Source: Dehalococcoidia bacterium
Lineage (GTDB): Bacteria > Chloroflexota > Dehalococcoidia > Tepidiformales > Tepidiformaceae
Direction: 5' to 3'
DNA: 11,298 nucleotides
Assembly: GCA_023228745.1 (NCBI GenBank)
Contig: JALOAP010000055.1
Span: 1 to 11,298 of the forward strand
The notes under the pieces were generated by a model. It was not told the origin of the DNA. It saw nothing but the letters and a program-made list of their open reading frames with translations, and did not search any database. Every line of letters begins with the position of its first letter. The stretch's first letter is position 1. The position numbers were made by a program, and so were the translations under genes. This document shows positions 4,906 to 11,298 of the stretch, piece after piece.

Positions 4906-7167
4906 TTAGCGCCATGCCTGCCTGTAATGCGCATAGTGTTCCATCACGTACACGACATAACCTTTCGTCTCCGTGATGTCGACTGCGGCAACCCAGTCCG
5001 CCGGCGAGGGACCATCCACCTGCTCGTTCCAGCGCATCACGTTCCCCGGCCCGGCGTTGTACCCGGCCAGCGCACGGTAGGGGTCGCCCCAGCGCTCGAG
5101 TTGGCCCGCCAGGTAGTACGCGCCGAACTCGAGGCTCACGGCCGGGCGGAACAGGTCGTCAGGTTTGAAGTCCGGGTGCCCCAGCGACTCCGCGATCGCC
5201 TCGCCCGTCGGCGGAATGACCTGCGTCAGCCCGAGTGCACCCGCATGCGAACCGGCGTTCCGGTCCCAGAAGCTCTCTTGCCGCACCATCGCCGCCACGA
5301 ACAGCGGATCGAGGCCATTCGCTTTCGCAACCCGGTCCAGCAGCTCCGAATAGGCGAGCGGGTAGGCCACCTGGAGGAGCGCCTTCGGCACCTCGTCGGA
5401 ACGCACCCCGGCCAGGTGCCGCAGCCGCACGGCAAGCTGCGCGGCCACGTCCGGCAGCCCGAGGTCGTCCGTTTCGCGCATCACCTGCAGGACCTGCCAC
5501 GGATCGTCGCCGTCCGCCGCCGCCCGCAGGACTGCGATCGCTTCACTCCGAAGGCCGAGCGCGAGGAAGTCCCGGGCCGGCGTGCTCTCCAGCGGCGTGG
5601 GCACACCGCCCACTCGCTCGAACAGCCACCCCTCCACGCTCGCCCAGTCACGTTCCCCAACGGACGGCAGCGACACGTAGCCGACATCGACGCTTCCGAG
5701 CCGCCCGAGCCGCCGCGCGGACTCTTCCCCATAGAAATCGATGGGCCCGGCGGCTATCGCGGCTTCGTACGCAGCCATCGCCGGCTCTTCGTCGCCAAGC
5801 TCCTCAAAGGCGCGCCCCTTCCAGTAGAGGATGCTCGCATCGGCATTCGTGCCGAATTGCTCCCAGGCGGCAACCGCACCGGCCGGGTCGCCCGCGGCGA
5901 GCAGGGTGTGTCCGGCCCGGAAGGCCGCCTCGCTGCTGAATTCGCCCGCCGGCCCCTCGGTGGCAAGCTCGCTGTACCGCGCGGAAGCCGAGGGTGCGTC
6001 TCCAATCTCTTCCATCACGCGCGCCGCCCAGTACTTCGCCCGATGCGCATAGTCGGAAGTGGGGTCGTGCGCGACGGCCGCATCATAGGCCGCGATCGCC
6101 TCCACGGGTGCACCCCCGTCTTCGTATGCCGCGCCAAGGTAAAACGCTTCGAACGCCAGCTCGGCGGGCGCCTTCCCCTCGACCATCGCCGTCGCCTCGG
6201 CCAGGATGCGCTGCGCTTCGGCGTAGTCCCGGTGGCGATACCGCACGAGCCCCTCGTCGCCCGGCGGCACATCGAACCCGGCCTCCCGGAGTTCCTCGAT
6301 CGCCGTCTCCGCGAGCTCCGATGCGGGGTAGCGGGCCACGATGCGGCGAAGGTGCGCGGCGAACGTCTCCATATCGCCCACTTCGCGTGCAACCAGCGCC
6401 GCCTCACGGTGGGTCGTTGCGTCTTCTTGTGTCGCCAGTTGCAGTTCCAGCCACTTCAGCTCCGCCGGCCCGTCGTTCGCGTCCTTCGCCAGCGCCGCGA
6501 GCTCCCGGTAGGCCATCGCGCGCACCTTCACCGGCGTCGCCTCGCTCGTGAGAAGCTGGTTCCAGGTTTCGATCGCAGGGGCAGCGCGGCCATCGTGTCC
6601 AAGCGCGCGGGCGTATTCCGCTACGATGTACGGCTGCAGCGCGTCCCCTGCCAGTGTGCTCGCCAGGCCCTGCACGGCGGCAGCCGCGGCTGCATGGTCG
6701 CCCGTGTCGTTCAGCCGCAGGGCGAGCAGATAGCTCGAGCGACGGTGCGTGGGCGACCCCGGTTCGGCCTTCTTCGCCGCGAGTCGCAGCTCATCGATCG
6801 AAGCGCTGCGCTCCCCGGCTTCGAACAGTGCCACGGCCGCGCCGAGCCTGCCCTCCGCTTCGATTGCCGGGCTGCTCGCCGCGGCAGCGTTCGCGCGAAA
6901 TGCCACTGCCGCCTCCTCGAAGAGGCCATCGCGAAGGAGTTGCTCGGCCTCTTCGAGGCTCACCAGCGGCGCCGTCGGCGGTGTGGCGGCCGGCACCACA
7001 GGAGACAGGCCGACCGGAGTGGATTCGTCCGCGCTTTCCGCCGGCGTGGGGTTGCCGGTGCCGCCGCCGTCACATGCGGCCAGCACGAGCGCGAGGGCAG
7101 CCGCAAGGAAAGCCATCCTTCCATAGGTCAGCACGGTGACGCTTTTGCGATTGCGTTTGACCAGCAC
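4906..7167 (-). CDS. Soluble lytic murein transglycosylase-like lipoprotein (Slt family)
   Basis: Lytic transglycosylases cleave the MurNAc-GlcNAc bond of peptidoglycan, leaving 1,6-anhydroMurNAc. A signal segment ends in the lipobox VLAAC (Cys32), so the protein should be membrane-anchored outside the cell. A helical, TPR-like superhelix rich in Ala and Glu covers about 60-590. The C-terminal SLT domain (about 605-745) has the catalytic Glu631 in RQESFWD, then GALGLTQVIP, AGYNAGPGNV and ETKGYVVYV. GLTQ replaces the usual GLMQ. Layout and size (753 residues) resemble Slt70. The start is uncertain: a GTG at 7210-7212 lies upstream of a good promoter and is unlikely; GTG 7165-7167 gives a basic n-region; ATG 7114-7116 gives a very short signal with no positive charge. 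It diverges from alr, a peptidoglycan-precursor gene. Confidence 0.9.
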   Translation of the reverse strand: MLVKRNRKSVTVLTYGRMAFLAAALALVLAACDGGGTGNPTPAESADESTPVGLSPVVPAATPPTAPLVSLEEAEQLLRDGLFEEAAVAFRANAAAASSPAIEAEGRLGAAVALFEAGERSASIDELRLAAKKAEPGSPTHRRSSYLLALRLNDTGDHAAAAAAVQGLASTLAGDALQPYIVAEYARALGHDGRAAPAIETWNQLLTSEATPVKVRAMAYRELAALAKDANDGPAELKWLELQLATQEDATTHREAALVAREVGDMETFAAHLRRIVARYPASELAETAIEELREAGFDVPPGDEGLVRYRHRDYAEAQRILAEATAMVEGKAPAELAFEAFYLGAAYEDGGAPVEAIAAYDAAVAHDPTSDYAHRAKYWAARVMEEIGDAPSASARYSELATEGPAGEFSSEAAFRAGHTLLAAGDPAGAVAAWEQFGTNADASILYWKGRAFEELGDEEPAMAAYEAAIAAGPIDFYGEESARRLGRLGSVDVGYVSLPSVGERDWASVEGWLFERVGGVPTPLESTPARDFLALGLRSEAIAVLRAAADGDDPWQVLQVMRETDDLGLPDVAAQLAVRLRHLAGVRSDEVPKALLQVAYPLAYSELLDRVAKANGLDPLFVAAMVRQESFWDRNAGSHAGALGLTQVIPPTGEAIAESLGHPDFKPDDLFRPAVSLEFGAYYLAGQLERWGDPYRALAGYNAGPGNVMRWNEQVDGPSPADWVAAVDITETKGYVVYVMEHYAHYRQAWR

Positions 7168-7184
7168 CCGCCCGATGCTAGGGA
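7157..7184 (+). promoter_or_regulatory. Candidate promoter for alr, overlapping the divergent one
   Basis: TTGACC (7157-7162) and TAGGGA (7179-7184) are 16 bp apart, with TG one base before the -10 (extended -10 type). The -10 overlaps the opposite-strand promoter, so the two genes may compete for or share control. The -10 match is poor. Confidence 0.35.
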
Positions 7185-7203
7185 GCGCGCCGGGTGCCTT
7201 CAA
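7175..7203 (-). promoter_or_regulatory. Candidate promoter for the lytic transglycosylase gene
   Basis: On the minus strand TTGAAG (7198-7203) and TAGCAT (7175-7180) are separated by exactly 17 bp, each matching 4 of 6 bases of the -35 and -10 consensus. Transcription would begin near 7167-7168, on or beside the GTG at 7167. Confidence 0.45.
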
Positions 7204-7243
7204 GCATTTCACTTTTCATAACGCAAAGGGTGTTTTACCTCGC

Positions 7244-8458
7244 ATGACCGATACAGCCGGGTCTGCGCACGCTTCCACCCTCGCCGGTACGGGCGCCGCC
7301 TCCGCATCTGCCGCCGCTACCCTCGAATCCGCCACGGCCGCGCTCAACGCCTGGCTCGAAGTGGACCTCGGCCGGCTGGACCAGAACCTCGCTGCGCTCC
7401 GCGCGGCCCTCGACCCCGGCGTCGACGTGATCGCGGTGGTGAAAGCGAATGCCTACGGTGCGGGCGTGGCGGGCATTGCCCCGGCGCTCGAACGGGCGGG
7501 CGTCGACCGCTTCGCGACCGTCTGGGTGCCCGAGGCCGTGGCGCTGCGCCGCCTTGGCGTACGAAAGCCCATTCTCGTGTTGGGGCACGCCTTCCCCGCG
7601 GAGGCCGTCGCGGCGATCACTCACGACATAACGCTGACCGTACACTCCCTCGACCTTGGGCGCGCGCTCTCGGAGGCGGCCACCGCCCGGGGACGTGTGG
7701 CGAACGTGCACATCCATATCGATAGTGGCCTCCACCGCGACGGCGTTTCCCTCGGGGAGGGCGTTGCGCTCGCCGAGGCGCTCCGGCAGCTCCCGGGTAT
7801 CCGCGTCGAAGGCCTGAGCACACACATGGCGAACGCCGACGAGCCCGATGACTCGTTCTCGACCACCCAGGGCGACGTCTTCGCGGAGGCGGCGAAGCGG
7901 CTGCCATGGGTGCCATATCGCCACACCGCGAACTCGGCGACGGCGCTCCGGCGGCAGGAACTACGCTACGAAGGGGTGCGCATCGGCCTCGCGATGCACG
8001 GCATTGTCCCGCCGAACACGCCCGGCCCGGGCGTGCAACCCATCCTGTCGCTCAAGGCGCGGGTCGCCCGCGTTGTCGATGTTGCCGTGGGCGAAGGCGT
8101 CAGTTATGGGCTCACCTGGCGAGCGACCCGCCAGTCCCGCGTTGCCCTCGTGCCGGTCGGCTACGCCGATGGCTGGCCGCGCCACCTCAGCAATGCCGGC
8201 GAAGTGCTCATCGGCGGCCGCCGCTGCCCGATGGTCGGCCGTGTCTGCATGGACCAGTTCCTCGCCGACGTGACCGATGTGCCGGGCGTGCGAGAAGGGG
8301 ACGAGATCGTGCTTCTCGGTGAGCAGGGCGACGAGCGCATCAGCGCCGACCAGGTCGCCGAACACGCGGGCACCATCTCCTGGGACATCCTCGCTTCGCT
8401 CCAGGCCCGCCTCCCGCGCATCTTCCACCGCGGCGGCGCCGTCGAGCTGGTGGTGTAG
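7244..8458 (+). CDS. alr: Alanine racemase
   Basis: This PLP enzyme interconverts L- and D-alanine, supplying D-Ala for peptidoglycan. The 404 residues contain AWLEVDL (36-42) and the PLP-lysine motif VVKANAYGAG with Lys67. HIHIDSGLHRDG, GLSTHMANAD and TANSATAL are also present. The second catalytic residue, Tyr288, lies in GVSYGLTW, and GRVCMDQF follows. All expected catalytic motifs are present. ATG 7244 is the only reasonable start: a longer frame to 7136 would run through the divergent promoters and into the transglycosylase gene. It leaves a 35-residue Ala/Ser/Thr-rich extension before the usual AWLEVDL start, and I see no good ribosome site near it. It is followed by a repeat-rich gap. 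Confidence 0.95.
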   Translation: MTDTAGSAHASTLAGTGAASASAAATLESATAALNAWLEVDLGRLDQNLAALRAALDPGVDVIAVVKANAYGAGVAGIAPALERAGVDRFATVWVPEAVALRRLGVRKPILVLGHAFPAEAVAAITHDITLTVHSLDLGRALSEAATARGRVANVHIHIDSGLHRDGVSLGEGVALAEALRQLPGIRVEGLSTHMANADEPDDSFSTTQGDVFAEAAKRLPWVPYRHTANSATALRRQELRYEGVRIGLAMHGIVPPNTPGPGVQPILSLKARVARVVDVAVGEGVSYGLTWRATRQSRVALVPVGYADGWPRHLSNAGEVLIGGRRCPMVGRVCMDQFLADVTDVPGVREGDEIVLLGEQGDERISADQVAEHAGTISWDILASLQARLPRIFHRGGAVELVV

Positions 8459-8481
8459 GACCGCCGGCGTGGCGACACGTA

Positions 8482-8546
8482 TCACCGGTGATGTCGCAGG
8501 GCACCAGGTCCCGAGACCGCAGTGGGCCTCGACTACGGGATGGTGG
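8482..8546 (+). repeat. Interspersed hairpin repeat, copy A
   Basis: About 65 bp, matching copy C (11173-11240) at all but about five bases plus one 3-bp gap. The middle holds CGAGACC and GGCCTCG arms that can pair. The palindrome CACCGGTG flanks it at 8483-8490 and 8550-8557. It lies about 25 bp after the alr stop, in the same orientation as alr. Confidence 0.8.
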
Positions 8547-8566
8547 CTCCACCGGTGCGTGGTACC

Positions 8567-8688
8567 GTTCGGATCATGGTTCGGATCTGGTTCGAAATAG
8601 CACTCGATCCCGAACGCTGACGCACCTGCTCGTCCGATCCAGGAGAACCCGAACCGCACCCGTCGCCCTTCCGAACCGTGATCCGAAC
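8567..8688. repeat. 19-bp inverted repeat in a field of CCGAAC words
   Basis: The left arm GTTCGGATCATGGTTCGGA (8567-8585) and right arm TCCGAACCGTGATCCGAAC (8670-8688) are complementary at 18 of 19 bases. Each arm is itself two copies of GTTCGGA. The spacer of 84 bases has further TTCG and CCGAAC words. It could form a long RNA stem or be a multi-site operator. Confidence 0.75.
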
Positions 8689-8825
8689 CTCTCTATCGCC
8701 CGCGGGAATGCCCCGACTCGAAGCTGGGAAAGCCCTTGCAGCACCATGAACCGAACACCCGAACCGGCTCGTCATCATCATCTCTTCTTCTATTAGAGGA
8801 TGGGGTTTGTCAGGATGGGTAGGTA

Positions 8826-10082
8826 ATGCTGGACGCGATTGAGATTGAAGTGAGCGGCGGAACGGGTGGCCACGGCCTTGTGAGCTACCACCGGGAGAAG
8901 TTCGTACCAAAGGGCGGACCGGATGGAGGCGACGGTGGCCGGGGTGGACGCGTCTACCTTCGCGCCGTGGACGACGTCTACACACTCGAGCAATACCGTT
9001 CGAAGCGAAAGTTCCGGGCGGGCGATGGCACGAACGGTGGCCCCAACCTGCGGGCGGGTGCAAATGGTGCGGACCTCTACCTGGATGTGCCCGCGGGGAC
9101 GGTAGTCATTGACCTCGCAACAGGCGATGTGATCGCCGACCTGAAGCACCCGGGTGAGGAAGCGCTGGTCGCGTTGGGCGGCCGCGGTGGCTGGGGGAAC
9201 AAGCGCTTCGCCACATCGACCAACAAGACGCCGACCTATTCGCAGAAGGGCCAGGAGGGCGAGACCGTCCACCTGAAGCTCGAGCTGCGGCTGCTGGCGG
9301 ATGTCGGCCTGCTCGGCTTGCCGAACGCGGGGAAGTCCACCCTGCTGGCCGCCGTTTCGAATGCGAAGCCGAAGATCGCGTCCTACCCCTTCACCACGCT
9401 CGAACCGATGCTGGGCGTCGTCAACGTTGCCTACGATCGCTTCACGCTGGCTGACCTGCCGGGGTTGGTGGAGGGCGCGAGCGAAGGGTATGGCCTGGGG
9501 TTCGAGTTCCTGAAGCATGTTCGGCGCTGCAGGGTGCTCCTGCACGTGGTCGATGGCACTTCGCCCGACCCGGTGACGGACTTCGAACTCATCGAAGGGG
9601 AAGTGCGTGCCTACGACCCGAAGCTCGACGAGATCCCGCGCGTAATCGCGGTCACGAAGGCGGACCTGGACCCGGAGATGGCCGCGGAGCACGCGGAGAC
9701 GCTTTCGCAGCACGTCGAACGGCCCGTCCACGTCATCTCGTCGACCGAGCAGACCGGGACAGTGGAGCTGATGACGGAGCTGATGGACCTCGTGAAGGCC
9801 GAACGCGAGCGTGCGGAGGCGGAAGCACCGGAGGACCTCGTGGTCCTGCGGCCCGAGCCAGAGGACCGCTTCAGCGTGCAGCGCATCGACGACTCCACGT
9901 TCGAGGTCCTCGGCCGCGGCATCGTCACCTTCGTGGAGATGATGGACACGGGCATGGAAGGCGCCCGCGACGAGGTGCAGCGCCGTCTCGAACGGTGGGG
10001 CGTGGCAAAGGCGCTCCAGCGCGAGGGTGTGAAGCGCGGCGATACCGTGCTCTTCGGCGATGCGGAACTGACCTGGGAGTAG
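8826..10082 (+). CDS. obg: Obg GTPase (ribosome assembly)
   Basis: This is a 418-residue essential GTPase that works in 50S subunit maturation and stress signalling. The glycine-rich Obg fold covers about 1-158 (GGTGGHGLVSYHREKFVPKG near the start). The G domain has G1 GLPNAGKST (164-172), G3 DLPG (210-213), G4 TKAD (277-280) and a G5-like ISSTEQTG. An OCT domain follows (about 350-415) with FSVQRIDDSTFEVLGRG and RLERWGVAKAL. All expected parts are present. The ATG at 8826 is certain because the Obg fold begins there; GGGTAGG lies just upstream. It stands apart from rplU-rpmA, its frequent partners, none of which are in the window. Confidence 0.96.
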   Translation: MLDAIEIEVSGGTGGHGLVSYHREKFVPKGGPDGGDGGRGGRVYLRAVDDVYTLEQYRSKRKFRAGDGTNGGPNLRAGANGADLYLDVPAGTVVIDLATGDVIADLKHPGEEALVALGGRGGWGNKRFATSTNKTPTYSQKGQEGETVHLKLELRLLADVGLLGLPNAGKSTLLAAVSNAKPKIASYPFTTLEPMLGVVNVAYDRFTLADLPGLVEGASEGYGLGFEFLKHVRRCRVLLHVVDGTSPDPVTDFELIEGEVRAYDPKLDEIPRVIAVTKADLDPEMAAEHAETLSQHVERPVHVISSTEQTGTVELMTELMDLVKAERERAEAEAPEDLVVLRPEPEDRFSVQRIDDSTFEVLGRGIVTFVEMMDTGMEGARDEVQRRLERWGVAKALQREGVKRGDTVLFGDAELTWE

Positions 10083-10141
10083 CACACGGCGCTGCACCAG
10101 TGGCGTAGGATGGGCGCCCACCCCTGCAACAGGAGCGCACT

Positions 10142-11065
10142 GTGAGCGAACACCCGCTGCCGAGCGAGGAGGACGTCCTCGCCTACTTCGAGCGATATAG
10201 CAACTGGGGCCGTTGGGGCCCGGACGATAATGCCGGCACCATCAACCTCATCACGCCGGAGAAGCGCCGCAAGGCTGCCGAACTGGTGCGAAGTGGCCGG
10301 GCCGTCTCGCTCGCGCACCCACTGAACACCGTGGGCGCACCCGGGAACTGGAACCCGGCACAGCACTACATGCGCGTCGGCCCCGAAGCCTCCGCCGACT
10401 ACATCGGGCTGCTCTTCCACGGCTACGCGACGACGCACATCGATGCGCTCTGCCACATCTTCTACAACGGCAAGATGTGGAACGGCCGGCCCGCGACCGA
10501 AGTAACCTCCGCGGGCGCGAAGGCGGGCGCCGTCGACGCCTGGGCGAACGGCATTGCGACACGCGGCGTGCTCATCGACATCCCCCGGTTCCGTGGCGAA
10601 CCGCATGTGACGCTCGACCGGCCGGTGCGCGGCTGGGAGCTCGAAGCCGCGGCCGAACAGCAGGGCACGCCACTCGAATCGGGCGACGCGATTGTGGTCT
10701 ACAGCGGCCGGACGTCGTACTACGCGGCGAACCCGGACGCCATCCCCGGCGTCGAACCACAGCCGGGGCTGCACGCGGATGTCATCCCGGTGCTCCGCGA
10801 ACGGGACGCGGCACTGCTGGTGTGGGACCAGATGGACGCGCGCCCCTCCGGCTACCAATCGTTCGATGTGCCGCGAAGGCCCGGCGGCCCGGTACACGTA
10901 CTGGCGATCGTGATGCTCGGCCTGCCGCTGCTCGACAACGCGCGTCTCGACCCGCTCGCCGAGGCGTGCGCCGCCGAGAACCGTTGGGAGTTCATGCTCA
11001 CCGTGAACCCGCTGAACGTGCGTGGCGGCACCGGCTCGCCAGTGAACCCGATCGCGCTGTTTTAG
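10142..11065 (+). CDS. Cyclase-family (KynB-like) metal-dependent hydrolase
   Basis: This 307-residue protein belongs to the putative cyclase family that includes bacterial arylformamidase KynB. The metal-site motif is visible as HGYATTHIDALCH, with His93, His99, Asp101 and His105 the likely ligands. The typical ending is also there: PVHVLAIVMLGLPLLDNARL. The N-terminal RWGPDDNAGTINLITPEKR is typical of the longer branch of the family, whose substrates are mostly unknown. No kyn genes are nearby, so I give no substrate or symbol. The start is GTG (10142-10144) with AGGAG about seven bases upstream, 59 bp after obg. It is probably cytoplasmic, since no signal peptide is seen, and may be cotranscribed with obg. 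Confidence 0.85.
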   Translation: MSEHPLPSEEDVLAYFERYSNWGRWGPDDNAGTINLITPEKRRKAAELVRSGRAVSLAHPLNTVGAPGNWNPAQHYMRVGPEASADYIGLLFHGYATTHIDALCHIFYNGKMWNGRPATEVTSAGAKAGAVDAWANGIATRGVLIDIPRFRGEPHVTLDRPVRGWELEAAAEQQGTPLESGDAIVVYSGRTSYYAANPDAIPGVEPQPGLHADVIPVLRERDAALLVWDQMDARPSGYQSFDVPRRPGGPVHVLAIVMLGLPLLDNARLDPLAEACAAENRWEFMLTVNPLNVRGGTGSPVNPIALF

Positions 11066-11082
11066 CTGTCAGTGGGTCAGTT

Positions 11083-11099
11083 GTCAGCCGTCAGTCGTC
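11083..11099 (+). repeat. GTCAG-type repeat, copy after the cyclase gene
   Basis: GTCAGCCGTCAGTCGTC, identical to the minus strand at 4092-4108. It sits inside a longer run of GTCAG, GTCGTCAG and GTCGCCAG words covering about 11068-11115. Confidence 0.75.
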
Positions 11100-11130
11100 A
11101 GTCGCCAGCGACCAGCAGGCCGCGGCTGCT

Positions 11131-11151
11131 TCTCTCAGTGCCAGTGAGAGA
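11131..11151 (+). terminator. Possible terminator hairpin downstream of the cyclase gene
   Basis: TCTCTCA pairs with TGAGAGA around a 7-base loop, followed by GGGGGATTT. It lies about 65 bp after the stop. The stem is short and the T-run is only three bases, so termination is uncertain. Confidence 0.35.
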
Positions 11152-11172
11152 GGGGGATTTGACGACGGGTGG

Positions 11173-11240
11173 TCGCCGGTGATGTCGCAGGGCACCGGGT
11201 CCCGAGGCCGCCGCAGTGGGCCTCGACTACGGGGCGGTGG
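11173..11240 (+). repeat. Interspersed hairpin repeat, copy C
   Basis: About 68 bp, the fullest copy, with a clean 7-bp stem CGAGGCC/GGCCTCG and a 9-base loop. It shares nearly its whole length with copy A and its core with copy B. Nothing recognisable follows to the window end, though 11241-11298 could be the start of another gene. Confidence 0.8.
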
Positions 11241-11298
11241 CGCATCTTGCCGATTCGCCGGTAGCCGCGGCCCTCGTGGCCGCTCCGGTCGGTGGATT

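Larger units (their letters stand above)
8459..8825. other. Gene-free, repeat-rich gap between alr and obg
   Basis: These 367 bp hold copy A of the interspersed hairpin repeat and then about 200 bp crowded with GTTCGG/CCGAAC words, including a 19-bp inverted repeat. They end in a pyrimidine-rich stretch (TCATCATCATCTCTTCTTC) before obg. A TATTAG at 8791-8796 could be a -10 for obg but has no clear -35. I see no convincing reading frame. Confidence 0.7.

Noticed and set aside
4816..7221. An 801-residue plus-strand frame opposite the lytic transglycosylase
   Set aside because: Arg/His/Pro-rich composition and no family motif; the minus strand has clear SLT catalytic motifs and a lipobox.
8579..8660. 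Possible tRNA because of GGTTCGAAAT-type words
   Set aside because: No acceptor stem, D arm or anticodon arm can be placed; the words belong to the GTTCGG/CCGAAC repeat field.
8793..10121. A 442-residue minus-strand frame opposite obg
   Set aside because: Obg matches its family end to end on the plus strand; the opposite frame has no recognisable features.

Overview
The window is high-GC bacterial chromosome (about two-thirds G+C by eye), tightly packed with housekeeping genes. It carries no phage, transposon, CRISPR or tRNA/rRNA genes that I can see. The gene set (rpmH, rnpA, yidD, yidC, jag, obg, alr and a Slt-type lytic transglycosylase) and the use of lipoproteins fit a free-living bacterium. 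A Chloroflexota-like high-GC lineage is my guess from the style of the YidC, the very long Jag linker, the kynurenine-formamidase-like cyclase and the repeat words. The sequence alone does not prove that placement.

Minus-strand block, read from high to low coordinate: a soluble lytic transglycosylase lipoprotein (7167-4906), a terminator-like hairpin, then rpmH-rnpA-yidD (4832-4128). Next is a roughly 725-bp gene-free stretch. It is followed by a tightly coupled run: an eight-bladed PQQ-type propeller lipoprotein, yidC, jag and the start of a PfkB-family sugar kinase that leaves the window at base 1. The run uses GTGA start/stop overlaps and a 47-nt yidC/jag overlap. The rpmH-rnpA-yidD and yidC-jag parts are the conserved origin-proximal cluster of many bacteria, but here the cluster is split.

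The most notable element is in the gene-free stretch: five ParB-binding parS sites (core TTTCACGTGAAAC or close variants) within 307 bp (3726-4032), spaced 92, 71, 65 and 63 bp, with one DnaA-box-like 9-mer beside the third. This is a dense chromosome-partitioning centromere sitting inside the membrane-insertion/ribosome cluster. dnaA, parA and parB are not in the window.

Plus-strand block: alanine racemase (7244-8458), diverging from the transglycosylase over a short spacer with overlapping candidate promoters; a 367-bp gap with dense GTTCGG/CCGAAC words and a 19-bp inverted repeat; the ribosome-assembly GTPase Obg (8826-10082); and a metal-dependent cyclase-family hydrolase (10142-11065). 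The gap after alr, the end of the window and the parS region share a small interspersed hairpin repeat, and two or three of these places also carry GTCAG/GTCGCCA-type words.

Functionally, the genes serve peptidoglycan synthesis and remodelling (alr, slt), membrane-protein insertion (yidC, yidD, possibly jag and the propeller lipoprotein), translation and RNA processing (rpmH, rnpA, obg), and chromosome segregation (parS array).
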